64,000 bases of DNA from Clostridium gelidum. Its GTDB lineage: Bacteria; Bacillota; Clostridia; Clostridiales; Clostridiaceae. Of the stretch, positions 8,582-17,113 are shown piece after piece; the first letter of the stretch is position 1, and every line of letters starts with the position of its first letter. The stretch covers positions 2,079,001-2,143,000 of the forward strand of contig NZ_AP024849.1 in the NCBI RefSeq assembly GCF_019977655.1, in the 5' to 3' direction. Position numbers and translations under genes: made by a program. The notes beneath the pieces are model-generated. The model did no database searches. It was not told the DNA's origin and saw only the letters and a list, made by a program, of their open reading frames with translations.

Positions 8582-9223
8582 TTATTCTTCGTCAGTTTTT
8601 TTTGGTGATGGGGCAGGATGTTCTTCGTGTCCTAGGTTCATTCCGGGACGATGCTCGAATGGCATGTAACCAGGATGTCGACCAAAAGGCATCTTTTCGT
8701 GATGATTCCGAGCCATTTTTAAACGATCGTCAAACTGATTGACTCCACGTTGGCGCGGGTCGAAAACGGGTTCGGGCTGTTCGCCACCAATCTGAGATTC
8801 AAGCATTTCGATGATACGCCTAAGATAACCGCTCAAATTATTTTGTTCTTGTTCGTTCAAACATTCAAACAGTTTGTCAAAGCTGAATTCCTGCTCAGTT
8901 GTACCGATTGTCTCGATTCCCTCTTCCGTGAGCTTAATATTCATAACTCGTCGGTCAGTTTCCGATGGTGTACGAGTTATGTATCCACTCTTCTCCAACT
9001 TAGAAAGAATCTCTCCCAAGGATTGGGGCCTCATGTCTAGCAAGTACGATAAATCTTTTTGGCTAATTTCAGGCTGCATCTTAAGGATAGTTAATACTCT
9101 GCCTTGCCCTCTAGTTGGATCACCCATAGGGCCATGATGCGTATGATTTTGCTGATGGTATCGGTGAAATAACCACTGGATGCGTACAAATTCTTCTATT
9201 AAGTCGATTTTATCTTCATTCAT
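8582..9223 (-). CDS. MarR-family transcriptional regulator
   Basis: Encodes 213 residues from the ATG at 9223, which has GGAGG upstream; an ATG 15 bases earlier overlaps that site and is unlikely to be used. The winged-helix MarR domain lies at about 30-125 (ISQKDLSYLLDMRPQSLGEILSKLEKSGYI, then a DRR wing). The tail after about 140 is rich in His, Pro, Gly and Met, longer than usual for MarR, and might bind metal or be a flexible extension. It probably represses itself and the MATE gene by binding the AAGGTACCTT palindromes in its promoter. Confidence 0.85.
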   Translation of the reverse strand: MNEDKIDLIEEFVRIQWLFHRYHQQNHTHHGPMGDPTRGQGRVLTILKMQPEISQKDLSYLLDMRPQSLGEILSKLEKSGYITRTPSETDRRVMNIKLTEEGIETIGTTEQEFSFDKLFECLNEQEQNNLSGYLRRIIEMLESQIGGEQPEPVFDPRQRGVNQFDDRLKMARNHHEKMPFGRHPGYMPFEHRPGMNLGHEEHPAPSPKKTDEE

Positions 9224-9260
9224 TTTAAATTCCTCCATTTATTGGTATCAAGTATTTTGT

Positions 9261-9327
9261 AAGGTACCTTATGATTAAATAATACAGGTACCTTATTAAT
9301 TTGTCAACAGTTTTTAAAAGGTACCTT
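9261..9327 (-). promoter_or_regulatory. marR-MATE promoter with three AAGGTACCTT operators
   Basis: On the minus strand, TTGACA (9302-9307) and TATTAT (9279-9284) are 17 bases apart. The palindrome AAGGTACCTT, or a one-base variant, occurs at 9261-9270 (downstream of -10), 9285-9294 (in the spacer) and 9318-9327 (upstream of -35). Three copies covering the promoter are strong evidence for repressor binding, most simply by the adjacent MarR protein. Confidence 0.8.
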
Positions 9328-9379
9328 CATAATAATTTTTCCACATAGAATTTATGTCGCTCTCTCACTAAAAATAAAG

Positions 9380-9418
9380 GACGTAGTAAATAAAAAAACA
9401 TGTTCTTTAAAATTTGAA
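9380..9418. repeat. Short dispersed repeat (copy 2)
   Basis: GACGTAGTAAATAAAA followed by TGTTCTTT matches the copy at 5934-5972. It lies between the marR promoter and the small lipoprotein-like gene. Confidence 0.45.
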
Positions 9419-9503
9419 CTTTTTTTCAAACGCGAATAATTTATATTTAAATTCCAGACAATAACTATAAACAATGTTTATTGTTTGGAGGAGATTTTTA
9501 TTT

Positions 9504-9722
9504 ATGAAAGAAATACTCACTTTAATTGTTATTATAAATCTCATTGGAATAATAATTGGATGCGGGACAGGTACTAGGGAAGCTATACTAACAAATAACT
9601 CAATAGAAAAAGATAGATTGGAAATAATAAAAGAAAAAGCAGTAATAACTGTTGCAGGACCACCAAAGGAGACCCCATTTTTTTTAATAAATCCCGAAAC
9701 AAATGAGTTAGTATCCCTATAA
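9504..9722 (+). CDS. Small putative lipoprotein or membrane-anchored peptide
   Basis: Encodes 72 residues from the ATG at 9504, with GGAGGA eleven bases upstream; the upstream in-frame start at 9474 is less likely. The N-terminus is a hydrophobic helix ending in IIIGCG, which fits a lipobox with cysteine at about residue 18. The rest is polar and ends FFLINPETNELVSL. No family is recognised. It is flanked by decayed sequence, so it may be a truncated relic, but the start and signal region look sound. Confidence 0.45.
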   Translation: MKEILTLIVIINLIGIIIGCGTGTREAILTNNSIEKDRLEIIKEKAVITVAGPPKETPFFLINPETNELVSL

Positions 9723-10010
9723 TTTTTAGAAATATTATGATTTAAAAAAGGGGGTGATCTGTTGTTTAAAAACGCGTAAGAATAAGTTGAAGTGGGTACC
9801 TCTCATCACACTCGTCTTAAGAGCATAATAAAGGCGATGTATATTTCAAAATCATTAATAACAGATGAAATAAGTAAACGAGATTAATAGTAATATTAAG
9901 AATAATCCATCTTGAAATAGCAACATTAAAATAAACAAAACTAGAAATATAGCACTTAATAAAGATTGAATTGCATAATAGCAATTCAATAAAAATCTTG
10001 TTGATGTGGA

Positions 10011-10338
10011 AGGAAGAACGAGTTATACTCAGGAATATTAAAGCAACTTGGATATGGACCAAAAGAATACTTTTCAACAAATATTGAATTATCTGATGAA
10101 TTAATTAATGCTCTTATAAATAGAGAAGTGAATTTTATAGGGATAGATATGAATGGGGCACAAAACCAGCTAATCATCTACGTATTGTGCTGATAGAGGA
10201 GTATTTATTATTGAGAATCTAGATAACTTAGATCTACTTCTCGAGAAAGCAGCTGACAAACAATTTACAGTATATACTTTCCCAGTAAATATGAGCGAAT
10301 TTTCAGGGCTTCCTTGTAGGGTGATTGCTGAAATATAG
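10011..10338 (+). pseudogene. Cyclase-family (KynB-like) hydrolase pseudogene
   Basis: Two frames together give the C-terminal half of a cyclase/kynurenine-formamidase-like protein. From 10026 the frame reads SGILKQLGYGPKEYF and ELINALINREVNFIGIDMNGAQ. After a frameshift near 10165-10185 it reads ADRGVFIIENLDNLDLLLEKA and FPVNMSEFSGLPCRVIAEI, then stop. The metal-binding N-terminus is absent. Intact members are 200-260 residues. This is a decayed remnant. Confidence 0.6.
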
Positions 10339-10419
10339 AAAGATGATATTTTTAGAATTATTAAAATTAATTTAATTTTTTTAAACATTATAAATCGATA
10401 AAAATAAATAGAGGATTGT

Positions 10420-10457
10420 AAAATCGCATTATTCAAGTTGAATTTGCGATTTTTTTA
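10420..10457 (+). terminator. Terminator hairpin, recurring type
   Basis: AAAATCGCA pairs with TGCGATTTT, followed by TTTT. It is related to the hairpin at 5817-5860 and here follows the cyclase pseudogene. Confidence 0.7.
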
Positions 10458-10546
10458 TTGCACAATAATAAAAAAAGAGGTGCACCAAAAACTATATAAC
10501 TTTCCACTAATACGGAGAACTCTATCGTAAATAGAAAATGATTTTA

Positions 10547-11110
10547 TTAAATGGCTTTTATCCCATTCATAATAAAGCTCAGTGTTTTTTCAATATTGTA
10601 TTCTTTATTATTTTTATTAAAATAGCAATACTTAGCACAACTAAATATTGATGAGGAAATTAGTTTAACTAATATATTTGTGTCTTTACAATCTAACTCA
10701 TCTCTACCTGCCATATCTTTTAATATTTTCTCAATAAGATTATCTATTTTATCTTTTAATAAATTATCTACAGTAGAAGCAATTGATGTAGAATCAATCT
10801 TACGCTTTTGATAAAAGCTGATATTGTAATCATATAGGAATAAAATAAATTCTTTTATAATATCTTCATTTAAATCTGTGGCCCTTAAAATTTCTTTTGG
10901 TAACATTTCTTCAAAGCAACCTATAACCAGTTCTTCTAGTAAAATATACTTATCTAAATAGTGAGCATAAAAGGTTGCTCTATTTATAGTTGCCTTTGTT
11001 GTAATATCTTTAATTGTTATGTATTTAAAGTCTTTTTCCTCAAGTAATTTGACAAAAGCTTCTTTAATCAAATTTTTTGTTCTAATTGCTCTTGGGTCTT
11101 TTTCATTCAT
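10547..11110 (-). CDS. TetR/AcrR-family transcriptional regulator
   Basis: Encodes 187 residues, normal length for TetR. The N-terminal helix-turn-helix at about 10-55 reads TKNLIKEAFVKLLEEKDFKYITIKDIT and TINRATFYAHYLDK. The C-terminal all-helical domain would bind a ligand. The start has GGAGA upstream. It is divergent from a ketopantoate-reductase-like gene, and the shared 160-bp region has a central 16-bp palindrome. It probably represses both genes. The ligand is unknown. Confidence 0.85.
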   Translation of the reverse strand: MNEKDPRAIRTKNLIKEAFVKLLEEKDFKYITIKDITTKATINRATFYAHYLDKYILLEELVIGCFEEMLPKEILRATDLNEDIIKEFILFLYDYNISFYQKRKIDSTSIASTVDNLLKDKIDNLIEKILKDMAGRDELDCKDTNILVKLISSSIFSCAKYCYFNKNNKEYNIEKTLSFIMNGIKAI

Positions 11111-11133
11111 AATTTATCATTAATCTCCTTTGT

Positions 11134-11206
11134 TAAAGCTACAGATTTAATAAAATGTTGTTTACACAACACAGCTAAAAATCTATTGGTTGTAGCTTTA
11201 TGAGTA
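11134..11206. promoter_or_regulatory. Nested inverted repeats between divergent tetR and reductase genes
   Basis: TGTTGTTTACACAACA at 11156-11171 is a palindrome with a four-base centre. It sits inside larger arms: AAAGCTACA near 11134 and TGTAGCTTT near 11195, with AGATTT/AAATCT between. The position and symmetry fit a TetR operator controlling both directions. Confidence 0.6.
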
Positions 11207-11270
11207 ATTTAATATTATATTAACATACACATGCATTTTAAACAACATATGTATAATAGGAGGTAATATA

Positions 11271-12227
11271 ATGAAAATATTAATTATAGGCAGAGGAGTA
11301 ATTTCAACACAATATGGATGGGCTTTAGAACAAGCAGGTAATGATGTAACATTTTATGTTCGTCCAGGTAGAATAAGTCAATATGGAGATATAGTCAATT
11401 TAAAAATATTAGATGGTAGAAAGAATAAAAAGGGTGACTCAGTAAATAAAGCTTGGAAAATTAAAATGATAGAAGAACTATCATCAAGCCATGATTTTGA
11501 TTTGATTATGATTAGCGTAAATCATAATCAATTAAGTAATATAATAAATTGGTTAGAACCACTTGTTAATAATTCAACAGTTTTAATATTTAATAATATT
11601 ATGGATGAACCTTTAAATTCAATTGGATCAATTCCAAAGGAACAAGTTGTTTTTGGATTTCCTGGAGCTGGTGGATCTTTTATAAATCAAAACACATTAG
11701 ATGGTGGTTTTTTTAAAAGCATCTTTATGGGATTCATTGATAATACTACTGATAAAAACAGATATGATATAGTGAGTAGATTATTTAAAAATGCAGGTTT
11801 TGGTATATCTGAAAAGAAAGATATGCGTAATTGGTTATGGTTTCACTTTATTACTAACGCAAGCTTAATGGTTGCAGCCTCAAAAGTAGGTTCTTTAAAT
11901 AATCTATTTGATTCTGCAAGTGCCCTTAAAGAATTTGCTTTAATATTAAGGGAACTCATACCACTTATGAGAGCTAAAGGATCTAAGGTTAGTATAATAA
12001 CAAATATTGCAGTAAATTTACCTTCAGGACTTGTGGCTTTTGCAATGAAATTAGCATTAGCTAAAGGGAATTTACCTAGAGAAATAATGAGAAGTGCTAG
12101 TGGAAGTGAAAATCTAAAAGCTGAAAGTAATGTGATATTTGTACGCGATACCCTTGCTGAAGCATGTAGACTAGGGATATCTCTTCCTCGGCTTGAATCT
12201 TTAGACTCACCTATTTGTAGAGAATAG
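11271..12227 (+). CDS. Ketopantoate reductase-like (ApbA/PanE family) NAD(P)-dependent enzyme
   Basis: Encodes 318 residues. The N-terminal Rossmann fold begins MKILIIGRGVISTQYGWALEQAG, with GRGVIS in place of the usual GxGxxG. The C-terminal helical domain is near 175-310. Canonical PanE reduces 2-dehydropantoate to pantoate in CoA synthesis, but this branch, divergent from a TetR regulator and away from panBCD, is likely a paralogue with another 2-oxoacid substrate. AGGAGG precedes the ATG. It is followed by its own terminator, so it is probably monocistronic and regulated by the TetR protein. Confidence 0.75.
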   Translation: MKILIIGRGVISTQYGWALEQAGNDVTFYVRPGRISQYGDIVNLKILDGRKNKKGDSVNKAWKIKMIEELSSSHDFDLIMISVNHNQLSNIINWLEPLVNNSTVLIFNNIMDEPLNSIGSIPKEQVVFGFPGAGGSFINQNTLDGGFFKSIFMGFIDNTTDKNRYDIVSRLFKNAGFGISEKKDMRNWLWFHFITNASLMVAASKVGSLNNLFDSASALKEFALILRELIPLMRAKGSKVSIITNIAVNLPSGLVAFAMKLALAKGNLPREIMRSASGSENLKAESNVIFVRDTLAEACRLGISLPRLESLDSPICRE

Positions 12228-12256
12228 TAGCACTATATTAAAATGTACAAATAGAA

Positions 12257-12301
12257 AAATAGGAATACTTAGAGCAATAAGAGTTTTGAGTATTCCTATT
12301 T
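12257..12301 (+). terminator. Rho-independent terminator
   Basis: AAATAGGAATACT pairs with AGTATTCCTATTT; a short T-rich tail follows. It ends the reductase transcript. The rest of 12302-12541 is AT-rich and shows no gene. Confidence 0.75.
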
Positions 12302-12541
12302 ATTTGAAAATAAAATTCATTTTAAGCACAATTCAGAACTTATCAAGAAGAATTAAATAACTTGAAATATTGTCAAAAAAATGCGAATGATGTATTATTA
12401 TAGTAATTATTATTTAATATAGTACATATATATTTAAAATAACAGATGTTCTCTATATGTATTAAAATATGGTTTTAAGTTATAGCAATAATTGGTAGAT
12501 ATGATTTTTTAAGATATAAAATAATGACAGGGGTGATATTT

Positions 12542-14278
12542 ATGAAAAGTATTAAATTTAAACTAATTGTATATTTTTGTATCTTATTTGTTTTAGTTTC
12601 TAGTGGAATTGGTTATTTTTCTTTTAGACTAGCTTCAAATGGAATGAAAACAATGCAGGGTGAATTATTGAATAAAAAAATGACTGGGGATATTAATGCA
12701 GCTACATATTATATGGAGGAATACTATGGGAATTTATCTATTTTAGATGGGAAACTAGTAGATGAAAATGGTAATAATTTAGAAGGAAACTTTAAAATGG
12801 TAGATGCAATTCTTAATGATACTGGAGATGTGGCCACAATATTTATTAAAAAGGGTGATGATTTTAAAAGAATAGCAACAAATATTAAAAATGAAAATGG
12901 TGAAAGAGCCGTTGGTACAAATTTGGGTAAAGAAAGCAGTGCTTATAATGATATGATTAACGGGAAAGAATATATTGGAAAAGCTAAAATTTTAAATAAG
13001 AATTATTCTACAACATATAAACCTATATTTTCAAAAACAGGAGAAAATATTGGTATATTATTTATTGGTATATCGGAAGAAGAGTCTAATCAATTATTAA
13101 ATCAATACAGTAACAATTTGAGGTATGTATTAATATTATTAGTTGTAATCAGTGCTTTAATTTGCAGTATAGTGGTTTATATTATTTCAAAGAGTATTAC
13201 AAAACCATTAGAAATTTGTGTGAATCATCTAAATATTTTAGCTACTGGTGATTTTTCGGCGGAAGTTCCAAAAAAAATTCTGAGAAGTCAAGATGAAAGT
13301 GGTAAGATTGCACAAGCTATCAGTCAAACACAAAAGTCGCTTAGAGAATTGATTTTAAATATAAATAATGAATCTTATAGTATTGAAAATACAGTTTTAA
13401 ATGTTAAAAATAGTGTAGATGAACTAGATAATGATATAGATGATGTATCTGCAACTACAGAAGAACTTTCAGCAAGTATGGAAGAAACAGTAGCGTCTGC
13501 AGAAGAGATGTCAGCAACTTCGCAAGAGATTGAAAGATCGGTTAACTCTGTTGCAGAAAAATCACAAGAAGGTCTTGGAAAAGCTATAGAAATAAGTGAA
13601 AAAGCTACAAATATTATGATCGCATCAGAAAATAACAAAAAAGAAACAGAGAAAATGTTTAAGGAAGCAGAAAAAGCATTAAAAGAATCTATTGAAAAAG
13701 CAAAAGCAGTAGATCAAATAAATATTTTAGCAGATTCAATACTCCAAATAACTTCTCAAACAAATTTGCTTGCATTAAATGCATCTATAGAAGCGGCAAG
13801 AGCTGGAGAAGCTGGAAAAGGGTTTAGTGTGGTAGCAGATGAAATAAGAAAACTTGCAGAGCAGTCGAGTGAAACTATAAATAAAATACAAAGCACTACT
13901 GGAATCATATTGTCTTCAGTTGGAGATTTAACCTCAAATTCTAATAATATGTTAAACTTCATTGAAAATAGAATTTTAAAAGACTATGATACTTTAGTTC
14001 AAACAAGTAAAGATTATAATAATAATGCATTATATTATAAAGATTTTTCTACAGATTTAAATGAAACTACAGAAACGTTGCTTACATCAGTTCAGGAAAT
14101 TTTAAAAACTATTGATGGAGTAGCACAAGCAGCAAGTGAAGGAGCTGAAGGAACTCTAGATATAGCAACTAGAATACAGGAAGTAAATAATAAGTCTAAT
14201 AAAATGAGGCAGGAAGCATTAAAAGCGCAGGAAAATGTAGAAAAGTTGAAAGCGGAAGTTTGTAAATTTAAGATATGA
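12542..14278 (+). CDS. Methyl-accepting chemotaxis protein
   Basis: Encodes 578 residues from the ATG at 12542, behind AGGGGTG; an ATG 18 bases earlier has no such site. TM1 is near 7-28. A single-Cache-type extracellular sensor spans about 30-190 and contains the conserved YKPIFSKTGENIGILFIG end. TM2 is near 194-215 (LLVVISALICSIVVYII), followed by HAMP. The signalling hairpin carries LLALNASIEAARAGEAGKGF and VVADEIRKLAEQS. It senses a small molecule and relays to CheA/CheW. Its hairpin closely resembles the orphan fragment at 38148-38837. The ligand is unknown. Confidence 0.93.
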   Translation: MKSIKFKLIVYFCILFVLVSSGIGYFSFRLASNGMKTMQGELLNKKMTGDINAATYYMEEYYGNLSILDGKLVDENGNNLEGNFKMVDAILNDTGDVATIFIKKGDDFKRIATNIKNENGERAVGTNLGKESSAYNDMINGKEYIGKAKILNKNYSTTYKPIFSKTGENIGILFIGISEEESNQLLNQYSNNLRYVLILLVVISALICSIVVYIISKSITKPLEICVNHLNILATGDFSAEVPKKILRSQDESGKIAQAISQTQKSLRELILNINNESYSIENTVLNVKNSVDELDNDIDDVSATTEELSASMEETVASAEEMSATSQEIERSVNSVAEKSQEGLGKAIEISEKATNIMIASENNKKETEKMFKEAEKALKESIEKAKAVDQINILADSILQITSQTNLLALNASIEAARAGEAGKGFSVVADEIRKLAEQSSETINKIQSTTGIILSSVGDLTSNSNNMLNFIENRILKDYDTLVQTSKDYNNNALYYKDFSTDLNETTETLLTSVQEILKTIDGVAQAASEGAEGTLDIATRIQEVNNKSNKMRQEALKAQENVEKLKAEVCKFKI

Positions 14279-14287
14279 GATTAATAT

Positions 14288-14318
14288 AAAGAGTGAGGGG
14301 AATCTCACTCTTTATTAT
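14288..14318 (+). terminator. Rho-independent terminator
   Basis: AAAGAGTGAG pairs with CTCACTCTTT around a short loop, with a T-rich tail. It terminates the chemoreceptor gene. Confidence 0.8.
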
Positions 14319-14450
14319 TTAATCAAAATCACAAATACTCAATTTAAGCTTCAATACCTGAAAAAAAATGATACTGATTCTACAATTGCTATCTTTGAAT
14401 GAATATACAAGTTAAATCCACCCATGACTTTGACAAATCAAAAAGAAAAG

Positions 14451-14495
14451 AGGAAGCCTTCAGACAATATTTTAGAATTTAAAGGCCATCCTTTT
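14451..14495. terminator. Imperfect terminator hairpin
   Basis: AGGAAGCCTT near 14451 and AAAGGCCATCCT near 14481 form an imperfect stem, with A-run and T-run on the two sides. It could serve the minus-strand gene at 14547 or stop readthrough from the plus strand. Confidence 0.5.
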
Positions 14496-14546
14496 TTATA
14501 GAAAAATATGATATAAGCAAATTATAAGCATATAAAATATCTTAAT

Positions 14547-15122
14547 TTAGCAAAGAACAATGATTTTATATGGAGTAGTTTGGGCAGGTATGCTCTTTGT
14601 TGTAGGGCCATAGACAACAATAAGGTTTCTATTTCCAGGATATCTGCTAAAAAGCTGATCATTTGTCAGAATCATCTCAGTAGATTGGTCAGTATTTAGT
14701 TTTAAATTTCCATCGCTGCTTATAAGTTCATTGTTAAAATAGTCTACAGTAACATTTTGATATCCTATATCTTTTGATATAACAATTGCAGGATATTGAG
14801 GAGGATAAATAAGAAGTGTAGGTGCATTTGCATCGTAAAATCCAGTTACGTCATCGCCTACTTCTATCACTGTATGATCGACAAAGTAAGTTCCTGGGGA
14901 TATCACAAAATTTACTGGACCTCTGTCTACGCTTTCTAGTGATATTAATTTATAACAGCCTGCTGATTCATTATCTTGCTCTGGGTAAAAATCTTCAATT
15001 CTTATAACGGTACCACTAACAGCTGCAAATTTTTGTGCGGTATTTCTCCAATTTGCATTGAAAGATGCGGGAAAAGCTTGATTCATGTAGTAAGGACAAT
15101 AGGAAAATAAGTTATTATACAT
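14547..15122 (-). CDS. Conserved-looking hypothetical protein, all-beta
   Basis: Encodes 191 residues without signal peptide or membrane segment. The N-terminus is Tyr/Asn-rich (MYNNLFSYCPYYMNQ), reminiscent of spore-surface proteins. The middle looks beta-rich (TVIRIEDFYPEQD, VNFVISPGTYFVDHTVIEVGDDVTGFYD, LLIYPPQYPAIVISK), which could be an OB-like or jelly fold. AAGGAGC precedes the start. No family is recognised and no enzymatic motif is visible. It is flanked by its own terminator and stands alone. Confidence 0.7.
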   Translation of the reverse strand: MYNNLFSYCPYYMNQAFPASFNANWRNTAQKFAAVSGTVIRIEDFYPEQDNESAGCYKLISLESVDRGPVNFVISPGTYFVDHTVIEVGDDVTGFYDANAPTLLIYPPQYPAIVISKDIGYQNVTVDYFNNELISSDGNLKLNTDQSTEMILTNDQLFSRYPGNRNLIVVYGPTTKSIPAQTTPYKIIVLC

Positions 15123-15339
15123 ATAATGCTCCTTTATATATTAATACAAATACAAGTCTCATTACTAACAGTATATTAGCTAATCTCAGAAGTGTTATTT
15201 TTAAAGATAGGGGGGCAAGAAACAATAATGTATCTCTTATGTTACGGTGAAATATATCATAAATAAGTGCTATAATAGCATTAACTAATCATACAACATA
15301 AGAATTTCCTAAATACTATGGAAGTTAGAAGGAGAAAAA

Positions 15340-15927
15340 ATGAATTATTTAGCTCATATATATCTTTCAGATAATAGTGAAGAAAATATGCTAGGAAATT
15401 TTCTAGGGGATTTCGTTAATAAGGCTTTGGAAAATGAATTTGAATACTCCATAAAGCAGGGGATTTTTATGCATAAAAAACTCGATACGTTTACGGATTC
15501 ACATCCAGATTTTTTAAGGAGTAGAAAAAGGATTTCCAGCACCAATAGACGCCTCGGAGGGGTATTGATTGATATATTCTATGATCATTTTTTAGCTAAA
15601 AATTGGCATGATTATTCTTTAATAGCATTAGAAGAATATACAGATGACTTTTATAATATACTTAAAAAGTTTTCTTATTGCCTGCCTAATAAATTAATAA
15701 ATAGAATGCCTTTTATAATAGAAGAAAACTGGCTTCTTTCCTATAGAGATATAATTGGTATCGAAAGAACCGTAGAGCGGATTGCTAAAAGATTTTCTGA
15801 TACAAGACACCCCTTAGCAAAGCCTATAGATGAACTTATTAATAATTATGAAAGCCTTGAAAGCGACTTTAAATCTTTTTATCCTGATGCAATTGAATAT
15901 GCAGATAAACTTAAAAGAATGCTTTAG
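15340..15927 (+). CDS. ACP phosphodiesterase (AcpH)-like protein
   Basis: Encodes 195 residues. It opens with MNYLAHIYLSD, then GNFLGDFV, GIFMHKKLDTFTDSHP and RRLGGVLIDIFYDHFLAKNW. These are the conserved metal-binding blocks of the AcpH/DUF479 family within the HD-like fold. AcpH removes the 4'-phosphopantetheine arm from acyl carrier protein; many Gram-positive members are untested. GAAGGAG precedes the ATG. It is a single gene between an unknown minus-strand gene and vanY. Confidence 0.8.
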   Translation: MNYLAHIYLSDNSEENMLGNFLGDFVNKALENEFEYSIKQGIFMHKKLDTFTDSHPDFLRSRKRISSTNRRLGGVLIDIFYDHFLAKNWHDYSLIALEEYTDDFYNILKKFSYCLPNKLINRMPFIIEENWLLSYRDIIGIERTVERIAKRFSDTRHPLAKPIDELINNYESLESDFKSFYPDAIEYADKLKRML

Positions 15928-16034
15928 CAGCTATAAAAAGATGTACATGGTGTATTTACTACTCATTTTCCGTATACTTCACTACCTACACTACTTGAGC
16001 ATGATATTAATTAATAATAAATTTGCATTATAGT

Positions 16035-16066
16035 AAAAAGTCCAGAGAATGGACTTTTTATTTTTT
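16035..16066 (+). terminator. Rho-independent terminator
   Basis: AAAAAGTCCA and TGGACTTTTT form a stem around GAGAA, followed by a T-run. It follows the AcpH-like gene. Confidence 0.85.
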
Positions 16067-16237
16067 ACCTATAAAAATTCTTGATGGAAATTCAGATTAT
16101 ATCAACTTATTGTATGTGTTTTATGACAAACACCCTATACAAAATTAAAAACTTAAGATTTCGTAAGAATTTCTTATAAGTGTCGTAAGGTGAATCTTAT
16201 ACAATTAGATTATGTTGTTAGAAGAGGAGTAGAGAGT

Positions 16238-16942
16238 ATGAGACGTGTATTCAAAAAGATTTTGATATTTGTTATAGTAATTTGTACATTATGGTATGCT
16301 GCAGAATTAAAGGGCATAAACCTTAATAAAATTGGACTTGCTTTAAATGAAAAATATAAGTTATTAAATCTAAATAACACGAGTAGAAAGAAAGAGCTGG
16401 TGCTAGTAAATATAGAGCATGGTTTAAGTAAAGATTACAAGCCCGAAGGATTAACTACGCCAAATATATCATTTGCCACTGGAGTCAACCAAGAAGAAAA
16501 ATATGTAGCAGGAATTATTGCAAAGCCTATAGAAGAATTAGTACATGCAGCTAAACAGGACGGAATTATATTACTTGGTAATTCAGGTTACAGATCATAT
16601 AAATCACAAAACGATGTTTATACTAGCAGAATAAAATCAGAGGGAAAGAAGCTTGCAGATGCATATGTAGCTAAACCTGGATTTAGTGAACATCAAACAG
16701 GGTTATGCATTGATCTTACCAATAAAAGCAGCAATTTTGTAAAAGGAACAAAAGAAGCAGACTGGCTTGCAGAAAATTGCTATAAGTTTGGTTTTATTAT
16801 AAGATATCCTTATGGAAAGCAAGATATAACAAGTATTGAATATGAACCTTGGCATATTAGATATGTTGGGAAAGAAGCTGCTAAGTATATTTATGATAAC
16901 AAAATCACATTAGAGGAATACTTGGCACAATCAAAAAAATAA
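16238..16942 (+). CDS. D-alanyl-D-alanine carboxypeptidase, VanY/M15B family
   Basis: Encodes 234 residues from the ATG at 16238, which has GAGGAG upstream. An N-terminal hydrophobic segment (ILIFVIVICTLWYAA) anchors it outside the membrane. The M15B zinc motifs are SGYRSYKSQ, SEHQTGLCIDLT and EPWHIRY. It trims the terminal D-Ala from peptidoglycan peptides. A two-component pair and a VanZ-like gene follow. The last codons (LAQSKK and stop) coincide with the end of a repeat element found again at 18980, so the C-terminus was probably supplied by that insertion. Confidence 0.88.
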   Translation: MRRVFKKILIFVIVICTLWYAAELKGINLNKIGLALNEKYKLLNLNNTSRKKELVLVNIEHGLSKDYKPEGLTTPNISFATGVNQEEKYVAGIIAKPIEELVHAAKQDGIILLGNSGYRSYKSQNDVYTSRIKSEGKKLADAYVAKPGFSEHQTGLCIDLTNKSSNFVKGTKEADWLAENCYKFGFIIRYPYGKQDITSIEYEPWHIRYVGKEAAKYIYDNKITLEEYLAQSKK

Positions 16943-17085
16943 CAGGTCCGTCTGCCAGCCTATTTTCCATCATCCCGCGTCGGTAGATCGTACTAATAGG
17001 CTCGCTATGAGCACAATCCACCTCCTTGCCTGATGAAAAATATTCATGGCATTTTGGACTTGTTATTTTCTTTCATGTGCCTTAG
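16922..17085 (-). repeat. Structured repeat with long terminal inverted repeats (copy 1), likely encoding a minus-strand RNA
   Basis: A 164-bp element with ends TTGGCACAATC and ...TGTGCCTTAG and inner arms AACAGGTCC / GGACTTGTT. It is about 85% identical to 18980-19146. The central stem pairs GGTAGATCGTACT with AGCACAATCCACC: ten Watson-Crick pairs and three A.C mismatches, which become G.U pairs in a minus-strand RNA. The apical loop holds AATAGGCT, complementary to AGCCTATT at about 16957-16964, a possible pseudoknot. The left end overlaps the vanY stop codon. A MITE-like origin, a non-coding RNA, or both, would fit. Confidence 0.7.
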
Positions 17086-17113
17086 AAAAATGATAATAAA
17101 TTTGGAGGAATAA

